Positions 25,019-37,500 of a DNA stretch of 64,000 nt are shown here, one piece after another. Made by a program: the position numbers and the translations under genes. This stretch comes from Nymphaea colorata (lineage: Eukaryota; Streptophyta; Magnoliopsida; Nymphaeales; Nymphaeaceae). The stretch's first letter is position 1. Every line of letters begins with the position of its first letter. The notes beneath the pieces are model-generated. The model did no database searches. It saw only the letters and a program-made list of their open reading frames with translations, and was not told the DNA's origin. The stretch lies in contig NC_045146.1 in the NCBI RefSeq assembly GCF_008831285.2, positions 21,631,149 to 21,695,148 of the forward strand, read 5' to 3'.

Positions 25019-25142
25019 GAACTCCCAATGTCAAACACCGCATCCCAGGGAGACAATTGGGTCGCGGACTCCCAATGTCAAACACGGCACGGCAGAGACA
25101 ATTGGATCAGCCCCCCTGGACTCCTAGTTTCAAACAGTGCAC
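25019..25142. repeat. Degenerate tandem motif of about 50 bp, three copies
   Basis: ACTCCCAATGTCAAACACNGC recurs at about 25020 and 25067, and in diverged form (ACTCCTAGTTTCAAACAGTGC) at about 25120. The first two copies are followed by AGACAATTGG. Confidence 0.7.
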
Positions 25143-26059
25143 ACCGGAATGGTGTCTGACCCTTGTCAGGGAAAAAAGGTACACAGGCGTACGAAACGGG
25201 AACACGGAACACTACTTACCAATTGAAAAAAAAAATTGCTTTAACTACTTAATGCAGCATAAAAGCAGTTTTTGAATTAAAAAAAAAATCCTGTTCTAAA
25301 TTATTCAGGTGAAGCATAAATGCAGCCGAGGAAAACCAATCCGAATAAATATAAAATTAGACAGCCCGGAAGAAAGCGTCAAAATGTATATGGACCGTTT
25401 ACTTTGAATAGGTAAGAGCCCACAGTGTCAGGTTCTGCGATTTTTCTTCTTTAAATACTCTGATTTTGTTGCATCGCGATTTGCATATACTAAATTAATA
25501 CAACTCCCATTGTCCTCTTTTTATATTCAAAATGAAAAGATACGCGTTATTATCAATCCTTGTCCAGATGTATAGAGCTGAAATGTACCACATGTATATA
25601 TATATATATAATTAGTATATTTCCTACGGTTCGGTGCAGATTCGTCTGAACTTTGCTACGGGGAGCAGATCTGAGGAGTGACGTGCTTCCGAGTTCTTTC
25701 CTGCCCACAATCTCTCACGTGAATCTGCGCCTTTCAGATCTGCGCCGATCTCCTCCTTCCCACAAGAGTTTGAATACCACCGACTCATCATCAACCGCGA
25801 ACCTCTTTTTAAGCAATTCACGTGTTTTCTTTTCCATTAATGTACCTCTGCTAAGCACATTAATGGAGTGCACCGTCAGAGCGGAGCCAGAAATTCAAGT
25901 GTTGTTGAGAATTTTTGACAGAGAAGGGAGGAAGAAGCTTTCATTTTTAAGAGTTGTGTGAATGAGCCCTTGGATGCAACCTTTCTCATTTACTGATGGG
26001 AACTTAAGTAATTATAAGGTGCAAAATGTTGGTTAATAGTTCGCCGGAGAAAATCCCAC

Positions 26060-26230
26060 TACTCGAGTGAGAGGCCGAAGCTCCCTTTCCTTTTTCCTGT
26101 TTTGAAGTTTGAAGAGACTTAGATAGTTTCATAGTACACCCTTCAACTCTAATATTTTGTAAGCCACCATTTACACTCCTCTAAAAAAAATAATATACAT
26201 GAGAATCAAACCAAAAGCACATCGCTAACT
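26060..26230. repeat. Dispersed repeat copy, related to about 10600-10700 and 30470-30530
   Basis: The part containing TTCATAGTACACCCTTCAACTC, GCCACCATT and GAGAATCAAAC matches 10610-10700 in order and spacing. The part before it (GAAGCTCCCTTTCCTTTTTC) resembles 30480-30510. The family was not identified. Confidence 0.45.
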
Positions 26231-28749
26231 CGTTTAGATCTTTATGTTAGAATACTTCATTGATTCCTAGTGTCAGCATTCTTCACCGCTCATGTGCCAT
26301 TGGAATATGATGTTAAGGCCCAATTTCATGCACAAGAACTTTACTGTGTATTGGTTTTTCACTTTTTAATCAAACACAGAAAAATTAGCGTGTTGAAATA
26401 GATAGATGAAGGTAATTTTACCCTGCAAAAAAGTTTGATGTCCAATTTTTTACCATGGATTTTTTTTCGTGGTGAATTTACCATTTCAATTTTTATCTGC
26501 CATCAAACGGGGCCTAAAAGAAGAATCCAACGGACCAACTCTACTTTACCTATATCGACCGGTACATCCCAATTTGGCTCGTAGTTCAATAAATGTGATA
26601 CAACTTCCGGATCGGCATTGTTGTTGCAAAATGGGCTTATTCGAATCGAATCAATGGCAGGCAAATGCAACTTGGTAGCTGATTCAACTTTCGGAGTTTA
26701 CTTTTGAATATTTTTAGATATTTATTTTTTAATTCTTTCGTTTATTTCTTTCAAATGATGGTTTTAATTTATTTTTTACTGATTCATGAGTATTTGGCTG
26801 GCCGGAAGTTCCCCAAATCGGCTGCCATGGTGATTAAACTATTGGTTTGTACAATATTTCCGTAGTGGATCCAGTCAAACCATGTCCATATTTAGGCCCT
26901 AAGAGCTGGTTTGCTCCTCACCAAATCATGCTTATGTCATAAATCCATACTTAAGTACGCTTCTAAGGGGGCGATTAGATGACACCCTCATCTAATCTAA
27001 TTTTTTGAAAACTCGGTCTTATTTATGAGTTTTAAAACCTTTATCTATTTATTTTTTAGGTTTGGGTGACACATTAAAACTTGGTTTTTGAATAACCTAA
27101 GCGGAGCTAAGTTTTTTACTCTCCTTTACAAAACCAAATTTTGTCAAAACATAATCAAGATTTTTGGAAAACCAGAATTTTGAAATTCTGGAAACGCCAT
27201 ATCGGGGCTGGTAGAATCATAGAAGACGGAGATTTCTATGGGATTACACCGAGAAAATTCACCGTAGATCCGTTCCACAATCTCAATTTATAGCGCCTGG
27301 TCAAAAATAATAATAATAATAATAAAAGCCTGCCGGAAAATCTCCATCAATGGAAAATGCACTAAATATAATGAATTGTTTCTATATGGACGCGGCTACT
27401 GACCCGAACGATTGAAAACAGCCGACCCGGTTCTGACGAAATAAATAAACATATAAACAAGCCCCCACTTGGTGCCAACCTTTTATTCTTGATTCTGGAA
27501 ATAGGTCTCATGTTTTTGAATTTTCTTGCATGAGCACGGCTTTCTCAAAATTCGCCAAACACAGTCTGAACTTATCCCCTCTCGAGAGCAACAACATGCA
27601 TTCATTTACTTTTCTCTATCTTTGGCAGCCCATTTGTCATTGTATTTTTTCAAGAACAAGGCCATTAAACAAAACATTGAGTGAGCCCTTACCACAGAAG
27701 GCGACTTCAGTTTTACGGCATTTCACCTGATAACGGAATGAGTAAACCATCATAACAAACAACTTGCTCTATATGGGTAAAGGGCATAATTCATTACTGC
27801 CATTTCATTGAAGTCAAAAGTGAAATTTAACTTGAATTAGTAAATAAATGGTAAGATGAGAGATTAACTTTAGTCAAGACATTTTAAAGACCTTCAGGCC
27901 TTAAAGAGTAATTCAGAAATATGTGACCGTTTCTCAGAAAATAGAAGCAAATGGATTTGACACTTTCAATGAAATGTTTTCAAAAAAATGACAGCCACCT
28001 AGAACACAAAAATTAGGAGGGATGGCTGATCATGAGAAAGAATGACCAAGAAAAAATGAAGAGGAAAACTACCAGGAAGAAAGGACTGTCTTTAGTTTCT
28101 GGCAAAGAAGAGTAAAAAGAAAGAAAGCCAAACTAAGCAAGCAGGAAAGTGGCCTCAAAGGTTTTATGCAACCAAACATGGTGGCCCCAAAGACAGTTAA
28201 CTTCCATTGAAACTTGGAATTTGGTGCCATTATTGGGTTTGGTATCTAAGGTTCAATTGCTTGTGGCTGTCACTTTTGCCATTATGAGTTTGGTGATAAC
28301 TAAGTCTACAAAGAATTTGAAGAAAATGTAAATGCACCTAACTTTTGGTGCACTCTTTGTTGAAATTGATTTTTAATGTACTGTTTTTTGAAAATTAATG
28401 TCATAATAATTGGAATTAATTGAATTGTGTTTAACTTGCAGTGAATCAGTCAATTCTAGCAGTTCAGTTGAATCCCTTACGGATCTCAGTAAAGAAAAAA
28501 AAACATATTATATTTATTTTCACTTGATATGGTTATGTTAATTAGCTAATGAATCAAATCGACACGCCATGCAAATTCGCTCTGATTTTTTACAATTTAA
28601 TTGAAGTAACTTGAAAACAAAATGTTTTAACTAAAAATTTAAACAAATTAAAAAAAAAAATTCAGAGCCATCAAATACAGCAGGCAAAATGATCCGTGTA
28701 ACGTTGAGTCAGCTGATTGGGACCCAGCTTTGCCAAACGATCTCAGTTT

Positions 28750-28915
28750 ATTTTTGATGAGGGTGACAAATTAAAGTTTTTAAGTTTTGATTAGAACTGA
28801 AATATCATTTTTCAAAGTTTGTATATAGAATAAGTGAAATTTTCTAAAATTTATATGTAAATTGAGGTGGGGCTAGGACCCATGCCGGCCCTACCCCGGT
28901 TCAGCCCCTGTCTAT
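28750..28915. repeat. Degraded repeat with GGGGC-rich terminus
   Basis: An AT-rich body ends in GAGGTGGGGCTAGGACC and a GC-rich tail, CCCCGGTTCAGCCCCTG. This looks like an end of the dispersed family described at 11687. Confidence 0.3.
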
Positions 28916-30729
28916 ATCTACTGGCTGATTCTAATCCGAACTGACTTTAAAATACTAATTTTATACACTTTAGAGAGTGTTTAATAATCATAATCAAGTT
29001 GTTAATGTTTCATGAACCTGCTCCAATTTACAATGTTATATGTATCTTTTTAGGTAGGTAATGTGCTAGGCTCAACCTAATTGTGCCGACGCATCTCAAA
29101 TAATATTAAACAATGTTATCAATACCAACTTTGGAATCTAATCAGCAGGCTATCTATCCAGTAAATCAGCCACTTCAGCGATTCAAAACACCATTTTGTT
29201 AAATATAAATAAAAAATGTAAACGAATTAAAATGAGAAAATTCTAAAAAAAAAAACCTCTTGATCGCTTTTGGCCACCGATTCTGATCAAATTCTTATCA
29301 GCTTGATTTGCGCAACCTAACCACGATATCAGATGTCTGGTTTTGTGAGAACCAACCAACCAACCGGGTCAGACAGCTCCAAATTTAGAGCATCTTTCTC
29401 TTATTCTTTATATATACACCCCGACATAAAAATTAAAATATTTGGACTGCGTGTGGTAAATAATCCATATTTCTGGTGTTTTTATATTTTTTTTTTCATT
29501 ATAAAAGTGTTTCAAGGAATTATTCTGAAAAATAAGACCGGCTATGGAACAAATATGCGAAGCATATGCCCTTCATAAACGTATCCAAGTGCGTGGTCCA
29601 TCAGCAAATATAAAAGAATAAAGCCCTGAAGCTGCCATTTGTGGCAATTGGCTGATCTATTTAGAATAAATAATTTTTCGGCGAAGGCACCGTGGGCCAG
29701 TTGGATCATGGTGTAGCTTGTCAGGACTTGAAACTCACTTTGGGTGAAATAGAGAATCAGAACAAAAAAAACTGGTCTGTGTTGACTTGCTCTCCGGAAT
29801 AAATTCCAAAAATGTCACTCTACGCCTCGCTTTAGATGCTCTTCTCATGTGGGAAAAGTGTGAAAGATGTGATTTCTTTTCCTTTTCTTTGTTTTGTTTC
29901 TGTTTTTTTTTTTTCTTTGAAACGCGTTTTGAACCACTAAAACTCTTTTGGATGAATGTGAGGCATTAGCGAATAAGTCGGCAAAGGGAAAATCCGAAGT
30001 CATGATTTGACAAAGCATTCGGAAGGAATACAAGATCATGACAAAGTCAAAAGAGAAAAACAAATGATATATATGACAAGAAGTGGGGCAAAATAACATT
30101 GACTTGGAAAACTAAATGTGAGGACAAATGGGTACCGAGCGAAGAGTTAGCTACATCTTGGAAATATTGGTGTCCTGATGTCTTTTTCCTCGCATAATAT
30201 GGATACCAGACATTGACAACTTGTGTGTGAATGAGTTGAATTAGTTGTGCATACGACGATGACATTCTATACTTCTGGCTCCATGAGTTTTGACTCTGTT
30301 ACTCGGAGTTTTTAACCTTTCCTCCTAAACCAATTCAATCTCCAAACAGGAGAATCCGATCTCATAGGCGTTCATAACGTGTTGAAACCTCATGAAACGC
30401 TAAGAAGAGCTTATATACAAAGAACAAGTTTAATGATCCTGTTAGTTAACATGATATAAAAGGCGGGGAGATACAAAGAGCGTGAAGCCCCTTTTCTTTT
30501 TCTTACTGTTTTCGGGGTTTAAGATTGCTTAAAGAGTTGAGTAAAGAGGGTGCACCCAATCACTCATTGGTGCATCTGACATGAATCTCTTCGAGACAAA
30601 CAGCCAACCTTTGTTTAAGAACCATGCCGCTTGAACCAGGAGGCATGATGGGTCCAAGACCAACCCAACTCTAATTGTTCATTTGTTAAGGATAGAAGGT
30701 AGCGCGTGCATGGGACCTGGTCTTACCTC

Positions 30730-30862
30730 AATTTTTTTATTTTAAAAAATTTCACTTGTTTTATATAAAAATGTTGAAAAATGATATTTTGACCCTACTC
30801 AAAATTTAGAAACTTTAATTCGGCTCCCCTTATGAAAAATTTCTGGCTCCGCCTCTTGTAGC
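30730..30862. repeat. Degraded repeat ending TTTCTGGCTCCGCC
   Basis: An AT-rich body ends GAAAAATTTCTGGCTCCGCC, the reverse complement of the GGCGGAGCCAGAAATT edge. The same edge, as GCGGAGCCAGAAATTC, is present at about 25882. Confidence 0.4.
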
Positions 30863-32324
30863 TAGCAACCATTATTTGTTTATCCAGTAATTTCCAGTAA
30901 CACCCCAAAAAACTAAAAAAAAATATAAACAAGCGATAAATTGGGGAACAATTTGATGTAAGTTTTAAAGAAAAACTGGTGACAGATTGAGGTAATTTGA
31001 CAAACAAGTAGAAAAAAAGCATGAAAAATATCACTTAGCCATAGTTTCATGACAAGACAGAGAAACACACATAATTTCCAAAGGAATGACAAAAACATGC
31101 CCATGTGCTACAGTCATTGGCGGTTTAGTCGAGATACATATTTTAAATAAGTGGTTAAATGAAAACTTTTCAAGTATTTTTTGCTATTTCATAAAGTTTT
31201 GGTACTAGTTTGTAAGATACTCAAAACACTGTTGTATAGAACAATATTAAAGAACTTTCCTATCTTCAATCCTGTCATGAAAGATGCATACGCCTCTTTT
31301 GCATGTAACTGATAAGCGTCTGACTAACCCCACGCCTTCTTAAATGGAAAATGCCAAACTTCGACTAATTGCAAACGAAAAGGACAATGCTTAGATAAAA
31401 TATCTGCTTCGACAGATGTCACAAGCAAACAGGATCAAGGATAAGGATACATAAGAGCGTTATAAGCAACTCACAAAGAAAATGATGAAATGTGTAAGAT
31501 GGATGAGGAAGAAATGACGAAAATGCCCTACGTGTAAGAAAAGAAGAGACCACCCACTAAGAGCAAAATAAAAAATGAAAATGTTTTCAAAAGACCAAAA
31601 TACCCTTTAAAAAGGACCATGTGATAGGGAGATCGAACTATGTGGGTGGAATCACAAGTACAACTTGTTATCCGCACACTCCATGATATTAAAACGGAAA
31701 GCAGAGTGGATTGAAGGGAACAAGTCCACCCACCTCTCCAGTACCCTAGTTTGATAGAGGAAGGACATTAATTTCTCTCGAAGAATGTTTCCCCTATCAA
31801 ACATAGCCCTAAAGGTAGGCCCAGAGGGCCTTATTCCTGACACGGTTTATTGGTAGCCATATAATTCTGTTCATCCTTACATGAAAGTTAGGTGGTGTGA
31901 CTAAGTTTCCATGGTGACATTGCAAAATAATCGTCTCATCGAAGGTGGGTGGTCTTGGCAGTGTTATACTTTTCCACTGCCGTCTACAAGGGAGGTGTCA
32001 TGGCATGTAATATAAAATTTCTGAAAATTTTTCAGAAGGGTTAAACAGAAATTCATATAAAGTGAGTATGCAAATTTTTTGTTTTCCAAATCCTGAGGTA
32101 GGACCATGGACAGGTTTGATTTTTGTTCAGCAAAGCCTTTTTTTTTCTTTCCTAAAGCGACTCGCAGGTTAGATGGAATGGTGAGAGAGAAGCGCATAGA
32201 AGCTGTCCCCCACCCATGTTGGGGCCCCAGTATATAACCTGCTCTCCCCCTTAGCCTCATGTGGTCTGGTGTGGGTAATTGCCCATACCAGCCCCACAAA
32301 ATACCTTTCCTTTTACACTACTGC

Positions 32325-32425
<101 letters not shown>

Positions 32426-32723
32426 TGCCCCCAGTGCTCCCGACTACTATCTTGGTCTTGGCAGCCTTGGACAAAGTCTTTCGACCTGGTTTCCTCAATA
32501 AGAAATAAAAAAAAGAAATTCGCTGCTTTTAATTTTGATGCCTGATTTAGCCAACCATGTTGGGTGGTCCATCCGCTAATGTTATTCCCTTGGCCCCATT
32601 TGGTTGTTGCATGAAGAAGAAGTTAAGTTCATCCACTTCTTGATCATGGCATTCGCAGATTGAATCAGTATTAGATCCTGTATACAGGAAATTGACAAAA
32701 ACCAAATTCTGAACACCTTACAG

Positions 32724-32725
<2 letters not shown>

Positions 32726-32761
<36 letters not shown>
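32726..32761. repeat. (AG)18 microsatellite
   Basis: A pure 36-bp AG run about 300 bp from the AT microsatellite. Confidence 0.97.
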
Positions 32762-32766
<5 letters not shown>

Positions 32767-32968
32767 CAACTGGAAAGAAACCATGGCTGACTGACAGAAG
32801 CAAAAGTAATCTCCCGCATCGATGACCGAAGATCTGAAAAGGCTGAGCAAAGTGTCACAAGTCGAGAAAGCAGAAAAGCGAGCTTCTTTGCTTTCCCCCA
32901 AGTCCCAACCAAAATGTTTAATTGCCTTAATTGAAAGTAGCTGAACAAGAATGGCACATCTCAGTAGT

Positions 32969-33000
32969 ACACACGCACACACACACACATACATATATAT
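32969..33000. repeat. (CA)n/(TA)n microsatellite
   Basis: A short compound ACAC-rich tract that ends in ATATAT. Confidence 0.85.
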
Positions 33001-33736
33001 AAATACATAATGCACCATCGAATCAGAATATTATATATAATGAAGCTTGTTGTGGCTGTCACATACACTGTTATCGTGTGTGCTCACCAGAGTGTGGTTG
33101 CACCACGAAGTTTACAAAATCAGACCCTCAGAATCTAAAATTCAAGGAAATCGAACGCATTTATATCGCTTCATAAAAGGCATTAGCTGGTGAAACATAT
33201 TGCAAAGAATACAATACTTGAGCTCAATAAACGGAGATTGCTTACTTGTGTTTACTCCAAGAGCTGAAGATGGGAATCCTGCCAGAAAGGCTTCATCCAT
33301 GGAGGCCTAAACCATGGCGTGACAGGCTCACGTGCATCTTGATCACAGCTAGGGCAGAAAAGAGTTCCATAGAATCAACCAAGTACAACAAGGGTCAAAC
33401 TTGGATCAGATATTGTACAACTCAAACTGACAGAATTTCTGGACCGGATCTGACCAACTAATTTCAGTCGACATTTCCTTGAGAAACTAGGTAAAAGAAC
33501 GAATATCAAGGCTGTTGAACACAACAGTTTAGGAAATACCTTGGAAAAATCGGAAATTGGATACATTCGGCCAATTCAGCCGAATCAATTACGATCCGGA
33601 TAAAAACATTTGGTAGATACATCCTGAAGAAGGGAAATATTTCAAAAATAAAAAAAAAATGTAAACCTTTAAAAGTACCTATAGGACAAACTGAACAGTA
33701 CATAATACTTCGTACCCGTGCATCGGGCAATGAATT

Positions 33737-33828
33737 GAATTAATTGGCCACTAGCTCACTTCAAATCAATCATTCACGCCTCGAATTAATTGCCCACTAT
33801 CTCAGTTCGAATCTATCGTTCAAGCCTG
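33737..33828. repeat. 46-bp tandem duplication, diverged
   Basis: Copies at 33737-33782 and 33783-33828 both begin GAATTAATTG and share CCCACTA/GCCACTA, CTCA and TTCA-GCCT landmarks, with about eight differences. Confidence 0.75.
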
Positions 33829-34591
33829 CCCCATCTCATCCAACCTTTTTCTTTCTGTCATTGCAAAACCCCGTCATTAATTCCAAAAAATCAATCTTGC
33901 TTTCGTACAAAGTCGTACCACGTTCAAATTTCAAACTGATATTATTTTTTTACTTTAGTCTACTTTACAGGGTTAGGCCAAAAGGCACACCGCATGTACG
34001 AAATTGTTGACCTCCTTTTAACTTGAAAGTATTTTAGTCCCACCAAATCACCAGCCCCCAAAACTCTCGACACACCACTATCCCATGATTCTTCCGGCCT
34101 TGCCTTACTCATGACACAAGGCTAAGCACGACACACCACTATCCATCTAGTGTGGGTGCATATATTCAACCATCATAAATATGAACTACCATCCCATTAT
34201 TCTTCCGGGCTTTCCTCCTCACCACTCGTAGAAAAATAACAACTCTTTCAGCTGTCCAAATACAACACTGGCTAGATCTTTTATTCCTTTTATGATACCG
34301 TAATAAAATTAACAAAGCACGTTTCCATATACAGGTAAATCCTTGTAGCAAACGAGATCGCAGAGAAATGTTAGCGGCGACGGAAAGAATGCGTTAAGAG
34401 TGACTACCAATTTTTCACTGTAGAATTTACATGAAGCTTGAACTTGTGCCAGGCCTCGATGAACTATATTGACAAACGTCATGTTATGTTTTACAACAGC
34501 CTGCGGTCATGGCAACAATACCTGTATCAGGACAGTAAAAAATGGTGCAGTATTTCATTCCCTGCAAATAACATCTACTGTAAATATCACC

Positions 34592-37500
34592 TTAAGTGGA
34601 ACTACAGGCATCAAGATAACAACTCTCGAGTCTCCGAAACTTTTCTGCAAGGTTCTGACTATTGCATGATTCATATAGCTGAATTAAAGATCTCAAAGAC
34701 CTCACAACCATCACCTTCCTTCGAGCAGAGGCATGACTTTCGTCTTGATTATCCACATAACCGATAGGTGCAACAGACTTACAAATGGACTCAAACCAAG
34801 CTTCTAAGAATGATGCCTTCTGCATGAAACAATGAAATATAGCAACTTAAATAGCAGCAAAAATAATTTAGGTGAAGTAGAAGGTTTGCCCAAAGTCACA
34901 TCTGTTTCGACCATGGGCTTTACCAAGTAAATAGATGTCCACATACGTTGCATGCATGTGAACTCATACATGCTGTTTAAGCTAGAGAGAGGCAAGGTTG
35001 GCCTAGCACTTGGAAATGGTTGCCTCGAAATGAAAAGGAGGCTAACGAGTTGAGGATAAACTAGGGATTCATAGCAAAGAATCCACTTGTAGCACACTCA
35101 ATTCATTAATGTAATCTGTTCACCAAGGAAATGCCATCGACGATAATGTGCTTGAGTATGTGGACGGGAGCAATACACCCTTGTCCAAGGACAAATATCA
35201 GGGGTAGCTAATGTCTACCTATCATCCAAGCAGTGAAGCCCTTACAAAGTAGAGCCGTAGAGGAGAAATTGCTAATTAGGACATTCAATCGTACAATGTC
35301 AGGGCAGCAGGATTAGCCCATATGTTTACCGATCTTACAAGCAATCCTTACAAATGGAGCAGGTCTTTAAGCCCAAAAAAATACAACTTTTAGGCCCAGT
35401 CACATCACAATTTTCTAGTTGCTTGCATCAGTGTCTATAATTTAGTTCTTCCCTTTACTAAGTGTAGCATAAATGCTCATGATAATTTGCGAAGAATTGA
35501 TCCTTGCAACAATAAAAGGCATCCTTTATAAGAGTTTTGAAACATCAAGATGATCCTGCTAGGCTACCATCCAGTTTCACTCGAGACTTCAGCCAGGCAT
35601 GGACATCCTGGCACAAGATGAGCCAGGTTTGGGACGACTATGCAGCCATATAACCCAAAAAAATCAGGCCTGATCTTCGCGCAATAACCAGCCAGGTTCA
35701 GGTACAAATAGAAAAGTCATTCTATGGACCCAGCCAATCAGATCCAATATTAATCTGATTTTGTGCTTTCTTCCTCAGGCAACTGAGTATTTATTTCACC
35801 AATCATTTAAGAGCGAGCAGGCTAGGAATAAAGTTGGGCATACTGGACCCAATAGAGATCAGGTCAATTTGATTGGCCATATTTCCAACATCAATGTTAA
35901 AAACAATAATGCTGAGATTTTCAATCACCATAACCAGCATGAAAGCCAGAATGCACCTAATGAACATCCTTCTGTAGAACTCTCATAATAGCTCATCCGT
36001 TTACTTTCTGAAGACTTCAAGTTTCTTTAACAATGGACATGCAGAGGTGTCAGAATACTTAGGTATCCCAAAAATGAAGGAAAGTTACCCGTTTGCCACT
36101 CTGGAAGAAGGCATAAACATTCTTGAACGAATAAAAACAAACTAGAAACAGGAGAAGATAGCAATAAGAAAATGAACCTTTAGGAGGAAGTCTTTAACAG
36201 GACGTGGATCATCCGGTGAAGTAAGGCTAAGCACATGCATTGTGGTTGATCCTAACTGTTGAACAAGTTGAAGTGTAAGGTTTATAAAGTTAAAAATGGG
36301 CTTGAGAAAGCTTAAAGCAGAGAAATTAACCTGTTCCTCAAGTGCATCTCTGTACTTCAAGCTTGAGGGTATTATAACTTGGTCGGAATTTAAAATTTCA
36401 AGGACATGCACCAAACCTTGCAGAACATCAGCAAAAGAATCTCCATAATCTGTATCAGATAACTACATAAGTAACCTTTTATGGGTGAGCAAAAATGACA
36501 CTTCATAGCAACTAGACCAGGCTCCAGAAAACAAAAAAGCTGTCATGTATACAATCATGTATGTAGATGTCAATCAAAAGGAATTAACTAGGTACTGTAA
36601 GGCATAAATGAAAATATCGGTAGCTCTTTAGAGTCTTAGACACTAACCATAGAGTGCAACATAAACCAAACATCACATGTTGCAAAAAGGAACAAAAAGG
36701 TAATTTGATTGTGAGAATGGAAAAAAAATAAAATAAATGGAGTAGTCCACCATCAACACATTTAACTATTATGTTTGTGGTAACAAATATTAACATTCTT
36801 TTAAAATATTATTTGAACAAGGTACCCATGTTAGATGAGAAGAATTTCGTGATATTGTGAAATTATTTGGCTAATGAATGTATAGTTATTCTACAATGAC
36901 ATTTACATTTTAATGGCCAATTTCAAAGGCAAAAAGATGTTTCCTGTTGATATTTTACATACTTCTTTTACTAATGAAAAATACAGGATTTCAACTTCTC
37001 GCAAGAATGAAACTCCATCTTTTCCTAAAACTTTCTCGTCTGTTGCATCACAATGTCAAAACAAAAGACATCCATGGCCTTATATAGAAAGAGAAAGATG
37101 CAAAAAGAGATCTGTTTTTCTTTTCTTACCGCTTCTTTCCGCTGGCACAGCCAATGCAGAAGCAGCATGAATTCGAATCTTGAAATTTGATGAGTCACGG
37201 ATAAGGAGGAGAAGAATACTGTACACAGAGGGCGCCCTGACAAACCCAGTATCTTTTACAATGTTAATAGAGCTCAAATCACATTGTACTTATTTCCTTT
37301 GTCCATAAAAACAACAGAAATAAGTAAATGTTTTGAAAACAAAGGAACAAAAGGAGCACATAGCAACATTTTGAAACATTTCCCTTGTTTGATGTCTCTA
37401 TAAAGCAAAAAATGTAAATGTTTGCTACCCTCAGGGGCTTGGAACTCTTCAGTTGAAAGTTGAAACTCATATTTCATTGTTAACAAAATTGTACTTGCAT

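Noticed and set aside
24795-25127. Open frame of 110 codons
   Set aside because: Its second half is simply the three-copy DNA repeat translated (QTPHPRE/NVKH-type echoes), and no family was recognised.
25653-25961. Open frame of 102 codons
   Set aside because: It runs into a GGCGGAGCCAG-type repeat edge, has no domain, and looks like chance.
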